Assembly (NCBI GenBank): GCA_018816945.1
Contig: JAHIVC010000071.1
Span: 1-64,000 of the forward strand
Direction of reading: 5' to 3'
Length of the DNA: 64,000 bases
Source: Bacteroidota bacterium
GTDB taxonomy: Bacteria > Bacteroidota > Bacteroidia > Bacteroidales > GCA-2711565
In this document: positions 35,016 to 42,404 of the stretch, in pieces
Layout: every line of letters begins with the position of its first letter
How positions within the stretch are numbered: position 1 is the stretch's first letter
The notes under the pieces: model-generated
What the model was told of the DNA's origin: nothing
Databases searched by the model: none
Seen by the model: only the letters and a program-made list of their open reading frames with translations
Program-made: the position numbers and the translations under genes

Positions 35016-35609
35016 TTATTTACCGCCTTTTTTAGCAATTGCTTCTTTTAACTCAGTATTGATAGCCATTGCGCTTTCTTGTGCTGATTTTAGTTTAGCT
35101 TTTGCAGCAAAATAGCTACCATCTGTAAACAAAGTATTTGCTTCAACTACTGAAGCATCAATTACAGCCATTTCGCTTTTGATTTCAGCAATAACAGCGG
35201 CACCGCCTTTACCTTTAGGAGCTTTGGCAACAAGGGCATTGTTCTCAGCCACAAGTTCTGTCATTTGTGAAAACATTGTTTCGATTTCAGCAATTAGTTT
35301 AGCTTTGGCAGCTTCTCCATTTGCTTTAACTACTTCAGCTTTTGCTGTTATAGCAACAAGTTTTTCTTTCTCTTCGGTAAATCTAACAAACAATTTGCCT
35401 TTTCTAGCTTCAATATTTTCTAAAACTGCATTTAGTGAATCCTGAATAGCTTTGTATTCTCCAGGCACATAAAGATCTGCTTCTGCAGTCTTTGCAGTAG
35501 CAACAGCAGCCTGAGCTGCATCCATTTCAACTTGAGGTGCTTTACCGCAACTTGTTAGAACTGCAACCAATGCGATTGCTAAAAATCCCATGAAAATTTT
35601 GTTCTTCAT
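35016..35609 (-). CDS. Helical lipoprotein, DUF4398-like
   Basis: A 197-residue lipoprotein (LTSC, Cys at residue 21) made of helical hairpins rich in Ala, Glu and Lys. The phrases ADLYVPGEYKAIQDSLNAVL and ANTLFTDGSYFAAKAKLKSA are the two-helix repeat seen in DUF4398-type envelope proteins. The same pattern occurs in the N-terminal part of the neighbouring transpeptidase at 33718-34830, suggesting a functional partnership in the periplasm. Highly charged, probably an abundant structural lipoprotein; its own terminator follows. Family assignment is moderate, function inferred. Confidence 0.8.
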   Translation of the reverse strand: MKNKIFMGFLAIALVAVLTSCGKAPQVEMDAAQAAVATAKTAEADLYVPGEYKAIQDSLNAVLENIEARKGKLFVRFTEEKEKLVAITAKAEVVKANGEAAKAKLIAEIETMFSQMTELVAENNALVAKAPKGKGGAAVIAEIKSEMAVIDASVVEANTLFTDGSYFAAKAKLKSAQESAMAINTELKEAIAKKGGK

Positions 35610-35830
35610 TTTTTTGTTTTTTTTAATTATTATAATGTTAGTTTAATATTTAACATCAGCGTTTATCCTTTTGCCAATTGTTATTTAGATAGATTAAAGG
35701 TTTATTCTGAATTGTTAACTTTGATTAAGACGTGAATTTAAAAAAAAGTAACCGACTTTTGATTAATATTTATTATATCAGCAAATATACAATATTTTCA
35801 TAATTCTTATATTAAAATACAGGAATCTTT

Positions 35831-35838
35831 TATATTTG
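35831..35838 (+). promoter_or_regulatory. -7 promoter element for the ECF sigma gene
   Basis: TATATTTG on the plus strand, exact TAnnTTTG match, 21 bp before the ATG at 35860. The leader would be only about 15 bases. The -33 TTTG is not obvious. Confidence 0.48.
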
Positions 35839-35859
35839 TTATGTCTTTAATATTAATAA

Positions 35860-36435
35860 ATGCATCCCGCAACAGATTTTTTATCGGTTTCTGATGAAGA
35901 ACTTATTTCTTTAATACTTAAAGAGAAGGATAAGGTTCACTTTAAAGTAATATATGAAAGATACTATGGGAAAGTACTCAATAAGTGCTATTCTTTTCTG
36001 AAAAACCGTGACCTCTCAACCGAATTGGCTACGGACATAATGGCTAGGGCTTATGAGAAACTTGATACTTTTAAAGGTAATTCCTCTTTTTCTACATGGC
36101 TTTATGCAATAACATACAATAATTGCATTGATTACCTGCGCGAGAAAAAGAAGCTTCATTATCCTGAATGGAATAGAAAACAGGAATTACCTGATATCAG
36201 TGATGCTGAAGAAGTTGATGAAAATGATAAAATAAGTTATGAGTTTATAGTTGAACTCATGGAAAAACTACATACAGAAGAAAAAGCCCTTCTTCTAATG
36301 AAATATCAGGACGATATGAGCCTAAAGCAGATAAGTGAGTCAATGCGCATAACAGAGAGTGCCGTGAAGATGAGACTTAAAAGGGCAAAGACCAGATTAT
36401 TATATCTTTATAAAACCTCCAGAAAAGATGAATAA
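35860..36435 (+). CDS. ECF-type RNA polymerase sigma factor
   Basis: A 191-residue sigma-70 family factor with region 2 (YYGKVLNKCYSFLKN, DIMARAYEKLDTFKGNSSF, STWLYAITYNNCIDYLREKK) and region 4 (LLLMKYQDDMSLKQISESM, ESAVKMRLKRAKTRLLYLY). It directs transcription of a small envelope-stress or uptake regulon. No FecR-type anti-sigma gene follows; instead a PepSY-like gene lies 62 bp downstream on the same strand. The first part is preceded by a TAnnTTTG element, so the gene itself is read by the housekeeping sigma. Confidence 0.94.
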   Translation: MHPATDFLSVSDEELISLILKEKDKVHFKVIYERYYGKVLNKCYSFLKNRDLSTELATDIMARAYEKLDTFKGNSSFSTWLYAITYNNCIDYLREKKKLHYPEWNRKQELPDISDAEEVDENDKISYEFIVELMEKLHTEEKALLLMKYQDDMSLKQISESMRITESAVKMRLKRAKTRLLYLYKTSRKDE

Positions 36436-36497
36436 TCAAATGATTTATCGTTACTTTTTTTAAATTCCTCGTCTTTATACAGTAATTAAAAATTTTA

Positions 36498-36890
36498 ATG
36501 GATTTTATTAAGTCAATATTTGCAAAGAAAAACACGGCCCCAGATCATATAAAAATTAAGTTTAAACAATTATTTCCTAAAGCAATTGGGGTTGAATGGT
36601 GTAAACTCAAAGATAGTGTGGAGGCTGTTTTTACTGAAGAAGGTAAAGAGAAAATAAGCCTTTTTAACCTTGAGGGGAATTTAATTGAACTTAAAACGAA
36701 TCTTTCCATTGAGGCAATTCCCAATCCAATTGCAAAGGCTGTTGAGAAGGAAGGTGAAATAATGAATTGTATTTCTATATTTATTCCAGAGGTGTTAAAT
36801 TATGAATTGATCGTTCGAGATTCAAATTTGAAACGATATAGAATATCCTCAGATAAAAATGGCTCTATACTTAGTAAAGTAGAGCTTTAA
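36498..36890 (+). CDS. Small PepSY-like / BLIP-fold protein
   Basis: A 130-residue protein with the pattern of Bacteroidota PepSY-like proteins: FKQLFPKAIGVEWCKLKDSVEAVF, then KISLFNLEGNLIELKTNL and a second alpha-beta unit ending with YRISSDKNGSILSKV. Relatives are usually periplasmic with a signal peptide, but this one has none, beginning MDFIKSIFAKK, so it may be cytoplasmic. It lies 62 bp after the sigma factor gene on the same strand; interaction with the sigma factor is possible but is only inference. Confidence 0.68.
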   Translation: MDFIKSIFAKKNTAPDHIKIKFKQLFPKAIGVEWCKLKDSVEAVFTEEGKEKISLFNLEGNLIELKTNLSIEAIPNPIAKAVEKEGEIMNCISIFIPEVLNYELIVRDSNLKRYRISSDKNGSILSKVEL

Positions 36891-36918
36891 AATTCCAATA
36901 AGATAAGCGTTTTATTAT

Positions 36919-37368
36919 TTAATTAAACGTATCAGAGATGTTAGTATGCATCACTAATTCGGAACTGCTCTGCACTTTTCCCCCTCCAAGTTGCCAAACC
37001 ATGTCAATATGGTAGGCAGTACAAAACCCGCGCTCAGGAGTATTATCTTCTGTTCTTCCGCCACCATTGCCAAATGCCAATGAACAATCAGGATATAAAC
37101 GTTGAACCCTTGCTAATAAATCTAAAGCTGTTCCGTCAGAATCACTAAACTGCATTACTTGATCTACATCCCGAAATGCTGAGATTATTTCTGATCTTTC
37201 CGCATAATTCATGAAACATCTTTCTTTTTTATTCACAAGCCAGGCATCTGAATTCAGACCGACGATTACCTTGTGAGCCATGTTTTTAGCAGCTTTAAAC
37301 ATTCTGATATGTCCTTTATGAACGGGATCAAATCCTCCAGAAAGAATCATGATGTCATATTTTTTCAT
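36919..37368 (-). CDS. Cytidylyl/adenylyltransferase-like nucleotidyltransferase
   Basis: A 149-residue Rossmann nucleotidyltransferase with the HxGH motif HKGH at residues 17-20 in SGGFDPVHKGH and the downstream VIVGLNSDAWLVNKKE. It resembles RfaE2 (heptose-1-phosphate adenylyltransferase) and TagD-type glycerol-3-phosphate cytidylyltransferases. The usual ISSTxIR motif near the end is replaced by VQSSSELV. The reaction, joining an NMP to a sugar or alcohol phosphate, follows from the family; the substrate is unknown. It converges with the PepSY-like gene. Confidence 0.85.
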   Translation of the reverse strand: MKKYDIMILSGGFDPVHKGHIRMFKAAKNMAHKVIVGLNSDAWLVNKKERCFMNYAERSEIISAFRDVDQVMQFSDSDGTALDLLARVQRLYPDCSLAFGNGGGRTEDNTPERGFCTAYHIDMVWQLGGGKVQSSSELVMHTNISDTFN

Positions 37369-37627
37369 TAAATCAAATTTTGATAAGATTAATTATGAGA
37401 TTAAATTTGAAATTATTAACAAGCATTTGTAAATTAAATGAAAAAGCATCTTGTAATTTCAATGGCAGTAATTTACTTTTCAACGAAGTATTTAACAAAT
37501 TCTATTTCTAAATAAATTAAATTAAGTTCTATAGAATAATGTCATCATAAGTTATCCTGAATTAAATTATTTTAAAATTTAATAGAAAGTCATTGCCATT
37601 TATGGTCATTAAATTGAATCATTTTTT

Positions 37628-37897
37628 TTGTATTTTTTGAGTAGGAAATTTTTTAAAGAAAGCATTGATTTTGCAAGATGTGATTTGTACGATTCAACCC
37701 TAGGGATTGTTTTAGGCGGAGTAACGATTTATCCAAATGCCGGTAGTCACTATTATCTAACATATTGTCCATTATTTAACAAATGGCTTGGCGATCAATG
37801 GAAACTTGAAATGACCAAGTCGGCTGATACATTTTTTGAAGATATCATTTTTGAATTAAGAAAAATGCCAAGATTTATCAGATTAAGGTATTTTTAA
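37628..37897 (+). CDS. Possible gene fragment, unknown protein
   Basis: An 89-codon frame with a protein-like composition (ARCDLYDSTLGIVLGGVTIY, SHYYLTYCPLFNKWLGDQW), but it starts only with TTG and has no upstream start or promoter element. I do not recognise the family. It may be the 3' remnant of a larger gene at the edge of the accessory region, which would also explain the weak start. Treat as doubtful. Confidence 0.35.
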   Translation: MYFLSRKFFKESIDFARCDLYDSTLGIVLGGVTIYPNAGSHYYLTYCPLFNKWLGDQWKLEMTKSADTFFEDIIFELRKMPRFIRLRYF

Positions 37898-38092
37898 TTA
37901 AAAGGAAGTATCGAAGTAATCTATTCCAGATTTGGTTGACTTTTGAAAGATCCCGATTTCGTTTCACTCATCGGGATAAATTCGACTTAAGTATTTGACT
38001 ACGCCAAATGGCTTAGCAAATACCAGCCTCATTTACTTTCCGATACAATATGTAATGTAATACTGATTATCAGTTAATTATGTACTTTTGGC

Positions 38093-38100
38093 AACGAATG
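38093..38100 (+). promoter_or_regulatory. Orphan promoter element, possible integrase-promoter remnant
   Basis: TACTTTTG matches TAnnTTTG and is followed by GGCAACGAATGGGCAACAAA. It points toward a region with no plus-strand gene. The interpretation as the remains of an integrase gene's front end is from memory of similar sequences and is weak. Confidence 0.3.
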
Positions 38101-38171
38101 GGCAACAAAAAAGCAAATATCAAATGAAATCGTAATGCAAAGATAGGAAGAATTTTACGGATTTTTAGGCA

Positions 38172-38201
38172 ATAAAAAAGCCCTTGATCTTCACCAAGGG
38201 C
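38172..38201 (-). terminator. Terminator of the DUF6266-like gene
   Basis: AGCCCTTG pairs with CAAGGGCT (8-bp stem, 8-base loop), followed on the minus strand by a run of T. It lies about 20 bp past the stop at 38223. Confidence 0.85.
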
Positions 38202-38222
38202 TCTGTTCAATTCAGGTTTCTT

Positions 38223-38879
38223 CTACTTAACCTTACTGGCTAAATCATTACCTGCTTTGAATTTGATTACTCTCTTTGGCATGTTCGACAAGAATTGAGT
38301 GTAATCGGTAGTTACAACGTGTAATGCAGTTAATGCATCTACCCATTCTGATGGAGCAACTACGGAGGCTGAACCATCGGCACGGGTTGCAGCATCAGGA
38401 TAAATCACTGCTTTGTTGGTGGTGCAGTTGAATAACACAAATGTCAGGGAGCTTGCAAGCTCATCAGGATTTTGTGTATTCGGGTCCCAGGCAATATCCA
38501 TAACCTGGTTGGGCTCTCCGGTAAGGGTAACATTGTTTACCGTGCTTCCATCAAAGTCACAGAGAACAACCTTTGAATGGTCAATTACAGGAGGATCACC
38601 TGCAAAGGCATTTTTTACGTTGATACTCGTGATTTTGTTGAAGGGCGACATTTTCTTCAAGCTACCGGCATAAACTTCATTGATGAGCGGCAAAACTTGC
38701 CTGACAAGGTCAACAGTGGTTGCGAATTTGTTTCGCTGTGTTACCTGTCCTTCAGTCTGAGGGTTCTTTACTTCAATCGGTTTTGAACGCATTACGTTTT
38801 TACCAAACTGCTTTGAAAAAACGGCAGTACCGAATTTCTTTTTGGTTCTGCCAGTGATCGGATTTTGTACAATAGCCAT
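38223..38879 (-). CDS. DUF6266-like protein
   Basis: A 218-residue protein with the opening NPITGRTKKKFGTAVFSKQFGKNVMRSKP (first 20 residues NPITGRTKKKFGTAVFSKQF) and NPQTEGQVTQRNKFATTVDL, which is characteristic of the Bacteroidota DUF6266 family. Function is unknown. A second half has beta-rich repeats (LTGEPNQVMDIAWDPNTQNP). No signal peptide is seen. It has its own promoter (38974-39004) and terminator (38172-38201), so it is a monocistronic unit within the accessory zone. Confidence 0.8.
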   Translation of the reverse strand: MAIVQNPITGRTKKKFGTAVFSKQFGKNVMRSKPIEVKNPQTEGQVTQRNKFATTVDLVRQVLPLINEVYAGSLKKMSPFNKITSINVKNAFAGDPPVIDHSKVVLCDFDGSTVNNVTLTGEPNQVMDIAWDPNTQNPDELASSLTFVLFNCTTNKAVIYPDAATRADGSASVVAPSEWVDALTALHVVTTDYTQFLSNMPKRVIKFKAGNDLASKVK

Positions 38880-38973
38880 TTTTATAAAATTTAAAGGTGA
38901 ATAACTCTTTTTAATTAAGTGGACTTGATACAGACTTGGTACGGCTTAAATACTTCGTTGTTCAAATCCGTTA

Positions 38974-39004
38974 CAAAAATAGGTCGAAAAGCACCTGATT
39001 ACAA
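38974..39004 (-). promoter_or_regulatory. Promoter of the DUF6266-like gene
   Basis: On the minus strand TTG (39002-39004) is followed after 20 bp by TATTTTTG (38974-38981), matching the -33/-7 arrangement of Bacteroidota promoters. The leader would be about 90 bases. Confidence 0.5.
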
Positions 39005-39098
39005 GTAATATACTGATTATGAGAACGTAATGTATGCTTATGCTTTCTTTTACTTCAAATTGTTTAAAAATAAAAAGGGAGTTTTTGGCTCCCTTTTG

Positions 39099-39575
39099 TC
39101 ATGTAGTAAGCTCGAATTTTCTTGAAGGATTATCGATTACATCGCTACCGTATTTGTTACGGATGTATTCGATTGTTTTCGGGCTTTTGTTGGCACTTTT
39201 GTAGTCAGGTGGCCGGTAATACCACATTACCTTTTTTGGTGCGAAGTAAAAGCCTGTTTGCTTTAATTGCTGACGGTGCGGGTAAGTGTTGCCACTCAGC
39301 CAAATCCAGTTACCGATTAATTCAATATTAATGCCATGTAAGCCGATTATCTGGTCAATGATTTCCGGGTACTTGATAAATTCCTGTTGCTCCTGTTCTG
39401 ATTTCTCGGCAAACGAAAAGAACGGATTTTTCAGGATACTTTCATATTCAGCATTAATTTGCTGCATCGTGGCAGTTTCTCCGCCCCGGTCGGGATGGTG
39501 TTTTAAAGCAAGTTCTTTGTACCGCTTTTTTACTTCATCTAAGGAAGTACAATCTTTGAAAAAGTCTGTTTTCAT
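39099..39575 (-). CDS. Small DnaJ-domain protein
   Basis: A 158-residue protein whose first 60 residues form a J-domain: KKRYKELALKHHPDRGGETA with the HPD motif at residues 27-29, which stimulates Hsp70 ATPase. The C-terminal part (IIDQIIGLHGINIELIGNWIWLSG, FYFAPKKVMWYYRPPDYKSA) lacks the Gly-rich and zinc regions of full DnaJ. Such short J-proteins are common cargo in Bacteroidota plasmids and conjugative elements, and this one borders the structured GC-rich region. Whether it works with host DnaK is unknown. Confidence 0.85.
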   Translation of the reverse strand: MKTDFFKDCTSLDEVKKRYKELALKHHPDRGGETATMQQINAEYESILKNPFFSFAEKSEQEQQEFIKYPEIIDQIIGLHGINIELIGNWIWLSGNTYPHRQQLKQTGFYFAPKKVMWYYRPPDYKSANKSPKTIEYIRNKYGSDVIDNPSRKFELTT

Positions 39576-39689
39576 TGCTACTGTTGATTAAATGTTAAAA
39601 AATCGCTGTGAGCTTCGCCTACGGCTCGCATAAAAAGAATAATTCATTAATGAAACCTTAAGCAACCAAAAAGCGGTGCGGTGGCTGAA

Positions 39690-39800
39690 TTGCAAGGTTT
39701 TTGCGAAAAAAATACTACCCCCTGCACCTTTAAAAAATCAAATAATATTGCAGGGGTGTGGAGATTTTTTTTGCAAAACCCGTAGGGCTTGACCTTGCAA
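39690..39800. repeat. Three-tier nested inverted repeat, candidate oriT
   Basis: The outer arms are TTGCAAGG (39690-39697) and CCTTGCAA (39793-39800). The middle arms are TTTTTGCGAAAAAAAT (39698-39713) and ATTTTTTTTGCAAAA (39764-39778). The inner arms are CCCCTGCA (39719-39726) and TGCAGGGG (39749-39756). Such nested symmetry before a promoter resembles an origin of transfer or replication. No relaxase gene is adjacent, so the label is inference. Confidence 0.5.
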
Positions 39801-39814
39801 GAGCGGGGGCGGCT

Positions 39815-39822
39815 TATCTTTG
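39815..39822 (+). promoter_or_regulatory. Orphan promoter element next to the nested repeat
   Basis: TATCTTTG on the plus strand matches TAnnTTTG, with TTG 17 bp upstream, overlapping the outer arm of the nested repeat. No gene follows on the plus strand; probably left after deletion of its gene. Confidence 0.4.
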
Positions 39823-40424
39823 CTTAAAGGTTTTATTAATGATACCGCTAATGTCTTCTGATTTTTAGGGGATGCACAGAAGCTGATGCGAGGTACAAAT
39901 GTTTCCGGTGGGTGGGTTCAGTGGTACAATGTTTCTACGGGCGAAGTGGGTCGGCAATGGGATGGCTGCGGGCTGGAGGTTTTGGCTTGTGTTTTTGTTT
40001 TCAGGGCAGGGGAAACGGCAGGGTTGGGAAAAAAATATCGAACAAATCAGGGATGGCTGCAAAGTAGCAAGCTGCAAAACCTTAATGTAAAAATGATTAG
40101 TGGTGAAATGAACGGAACTGAAATGAAATGGAGCGTTGGTGGAGTGAAGCGGAACCGTTAGCGGAATGGAATGGAAGTGGAGTGAATGAACCTCTAATCT
40201 AAATTAAATCCTTGCTGCTTGCTGCTTTGCATTGGGTGGGCTTTGTTCTGATATTTTTTTTAGGGCTGGCAGCCGTTTCCGAAGGGCAGGCACAAAAACC
40301 ATGACAAAACCGGAGCGTTGGAGTGGGTCGGATGAGGGATAGCCAAAATTGCCCCTCAAAGGGCAAAAAGAAAAGCTGAATCGGAGGTAGAATGCTCGAT
40401 GTCAGGGGCGGGCAGGCTGTGCGG

Positions 40425-40518
40425 CTATTTAATATAATGTGCTTATAGGACAGCCGAATTATGACATTTATACCGCTGAAAATAGGCTGTACTATAAGAT
40501 CACATTATGTTAATATAG
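40425..40518. repeat. 94-bp imperfect palindrome with 31/34-bp arms
   Basis: The left arm 40425-40455 (starting CTATTTAATATAATGTG, ending ATAGGACAGCC) is complementary to the right arm 40485-40518 (starting GGCTGTACTATAAG, ending ATTAATATAG region) with only a few mismatches and small gaps. The spacer is 29 bp. This is far beyond chance and resembles a small hairpin element, MITE-like ends or a recombination site. Confidence 0.75.
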
Positions 40519-40524
40519 CTTTGG

Positions 40525-40694
40525 GTTGTTTTTTTCTGGCACAAGCGTAACGGTGGTGGTGGTTGGAGTGAAGCGACTTTTTGCATTTGAGCGGTGGCGT
40601 GGCTCTTTGCAACCGCAATGGAGCGCAGCGGAATGAGGATTGCAATGTGCCACTGTGCGGTGGCATTGCAAAAAGTGTGACAGAAAAAAACAAC
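40525..40694. repeat. 170-bp nested inverted repeat
   Basis: GTTGTTTTTTTCTGGCACA (40525-40543) and TGTGACAGAAAAAAACAAC (40676-40694) are complementary at 18 of 19 positions. Inside, ACTTTTTGCA (40576-40585) pairs with TGCAAAAAGT (40667-40676), and GTGGC/GCCAC pairs lie further in. The element is GC-rich in its centre. Confidence 0.7.
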
Positions 40695-40714
40695 AGAAGG
40701 GCTGGCGAGGGGGA

Positions 40715-40782
40715 GTGCCTATAAAAGACAGTAAAGCCCGTAACGCTTCATTTTAAGTGAGAGCGATGGATTTTATAGGCAC
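40715..40782. repeat. Perfect 12-bp-arm inverted repeat
   Basis: GTGCCTATAAAA (40715-40726) pairs exactly with TTTTATAGGCAC (40771-40782) around a 44-base centre that has its own partial dyad (CGCTTCA/TGAGAGCG). It lies 25 bp past the 3' end of the diguanylate cyclase gene. G-runs flank both arms. Confidence 0.65.
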
Positions 40783-40806
40783 GGGGGAAAATCTTACTTG
40801 AATGAG

Positions 40807-41691
40807 TCAATCAGAATTGCATTGCTTTATTGAATTTTTCCCCTCTCGTTTAATTTCATACATCAATTTATCCGCTATTCTCAATAATTCATCTGCTGTG
40901 ATATTTGCATTATTGCACGTCACAGCTCCGATGCTTAGAGTTATTGGCCAATTCTTTTTTCTCATTTCAGAAAGAAGACCTTTTTGAAATCTTGATATTA
41001 CAATTTTAGAAGATTCATAACTCGTTTCTGGTAATAATAATGCAAATTCATCCCCCCCAAGCCTGGATATTACATCAACTTTCCGCAAATTGTTTTTTGC
41101 AAAATCGACTATATTTATAAGCACTTGGTTTCCTATTGTATGGCCATAATTGTCATTTACAAATTTAAGATTATCAGTGTCAATATAAACCAAAGTAAAA
41201 GGGTGTTTGTATCGTTCCAAACGCTCCACTTCCATTTGTAACAATTCTGAAAATAGACGCGAATTAGCAGCACCAGTTAAACTATCAGTACGGGCTAATT
41301 TTTTTTCATGATCAAGTGAGATTCTAAATGAAGAAACAAGTATAGTTATTAAAATGAAAATGGTGATAATAATTAAACTATTAGATGCTATGATAAATGG
41401 ATTAAGAAAATGAATAACCAAAGAAATATCTAAAAAAAACCAGGCAGTGAAACTAATTAATGATGAAAAGATCCCAACCCTACGACCAACAAACCAAGCC
41501 AAAAACGAAATAGGAATTACATATAAAAGGAAAAAATAAATCTGACATCCTAAGATAAAGTTTAGGATGAAAATAAAACCTACAAGCAAAAAACCTATAA
41601 TAATATTGTATAATGGATTTTTCTTCTCAAAAAAAATATAAATACTGCAAATGTTCCTTGCTGATGAAGGGAACTGCTTTGAGCGACTCAT
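40807..41691 (-). CDS. Membrane-bound diguanylate cyclase (GGDEF)
   Basis: A 294-residue protein with an N-terminal membrane region of about five helices (residues about 28-122) and a GGDEF domain (about 130-290). The catalytic motif is intact (GGDEF at 212-216 in SRLGGDEFALLLPET), with an RxxD product-inhibition site at 203-206. It should make c-di-GMP from two GTP. GGDEF proteins are uncommon in Bacteroidota, and this one lies in accessory DNA at the end of the biosynthetic cluster (45 bp after the HAD gene), so recent acquisition is likely. Membership in the cluster's operon is possible but not shown. Confidence 0.92.
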   Translation of the reverse strand: MSRSKQFPSSARNICSIYIFFEKKNPLYNIIIGFLLVGFIFILNFILGCQIYFFLLYVIPISFLAWFVGRRVGIFSSLISFTAWFFLDISLVIHFLNPFIIASNSLIIITIFILITILVSSFRISLDHEKKLARTDSLTGAANSRLFSELLQMEVERLERYKHPFTLVYIDTDNLKFVNDNYGHTIGNQVLINIVDFAKNNLRKVDVISRLGGDEFALLLPETSYESSKIVISRFQKGLLSEMRKKNWPITLSIGAVTCNNANITADELLRIADKLMYEIKREGKNSIKQCNSD

Positions 41692-41736
41692 AATATCTTA
41701 TTAAATTTAGTGCTACATTATTTATAAAGGAAAATT

Positions 41737-42384
41737 TTATACAATTTCTTGATCTATCATGTATATTAACTCGCTTAAATTTTTGATAATGGGTACCTTA
41801 TATTTTCCTATTTCACTATCCTTGACATTATTACCTCTATTTAAAAAAACTGCTTTCCAACCCACTGATAATGCACCTTCAATATCTGCCAAAAGGCTAT
41901 CTCCTACATGTAAAAAATTTTGAGGAAGGACACCAAGTGTCTTCTGCACAAACTGAAAAATAGCTGGGTCAGGTTTAGCTGCACCAATATCAAAAGAATA
42001 AAAAACTTTTTGTAAATACCTGTTTAGCCCGACTGAATCAATTCCGCCAGATTCCCATGGAGTACAATTACTTATAGCTACCAATAATATTCCTTTTTTT
42101 GATAAAGATTCTAAAACGTACATCGTGTCATCAAATAAGAAAACTGGCGATGGCTGAAATTCGTCAATGAGTTTTTGTGGATTTTTGAATCCAATTATGC
42201 TACAGACTTTGTGGACAGCGTCGTGTAAAGAATAGTTTTTAGTTAAAAAATGCTCAAAAAAAAGAGGATATAACACTTCTTTAGATAAGCCGGTTTTATT
42301 TATAAACTCTGCACAAAAGCCATCATGACTAAGTTGAATAAGAGTGTTACCAATATCAAAGCTAATTATTTTAACTTTTTTCAT
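41737..42384 (-). CDS. HAD-superfamily hydrolase
   Basis: A 215-residue haloacid-dehalogenase-type enzyme with motif I FDIGNTLI (nucleophile Asp; the second acid is replaced by Gly as in some subfamilies), motif II AISNCT, motif III Lys in GAAKPDP and motif IV HVGDSLLADIEGA. Probably a phosphatase acting on a phosphorylated intermediate. It is the most distal of nine minus-strand genes in the cluster, 20 bp after the methyltransferase gene. The altered motif I makes its activity uncertain; substrate inferred only from context. Confidence 0.88.
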   Translation of the reverse strand: MKKVKIISFDIGNTLIQLSHDGFCAEFINKTGLSKEVLYPLFFEHFLTKNYSLHDAVHKVCSIIGFKNPQKLIDEFQPSPVFLFDDTMYVLESLSKKGILLVAISNCTPWESGGIDSVGLNRYLQKVFYSFDIGAAKPDPAIFQFVQKTLGVLPQNFLHVGDSLLADIEGALSVGWKAVFLNRGNNVKDSEIGKYKVPIIKNLSELIYMIDQEIV

Positions 42385-42404
42385 TATTTTATTTTCGATT
42401 AATC

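Larger units (their letters stand above)
37898..38222. other. Intergenic boundary region with dyads and a promoter remnant
   Basis: It contains an 8-bp-arm dyad ATCCCGAT/ATCGGGAT (37950-37977), an imperfect 33-bp palindrome with arms GTATTTG/CAAATAC (37991-38023) and a plus-strand TACTTTTG element (38093-38100) followed by GGCAACGAATGGGCAACAAA. A minus-strand TATCTTTG lies at 38138-38145. The TACTTTTG block recalls sequence found ahead of Bacteroidota tyrosine integrase genes, but no integrase follows; start-like codons downstream stop at once. Confidence 0.4.
39576..40806. other. GC-richer noncoding region full of large inverted repeats
   Basis: More than 1.2 kb with no convincing protein gene. 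The base composition is richer in G and C than either side, and the few open frames (for example 39886-40161) have no protein-like pattern. It contains a three-tier nested inverted repeat (39690-39800), an orphan promoter element and three consecutive large inverted repeats (40425-40782). I interpret it as the residue of a transfer or replication region of a mobile element; no relaxase or integrase remains in the window. Confidence 0.6.

Noticed and set aside
37438-37515. 25-codon plus-strand frame beginning MKKHLVIS
   Set aside because: Short, no promoter, and not protein-like beyond the first residues; probably chance in AT-rich DNA.
39886-40161. 91-codon plus-strand frame as a gene
   Set aside because: Composition reflects G-rich noncoding DNA, with no signal, domain or start context; competing frames overlap equally well.
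40715-40782. Retron-type ncRNA with a1/a2 arms
   Set aside because: The arm length fits, but no reverse transcriptase gene exists in the window; the adjacent gene is a diguanylate cyclase.
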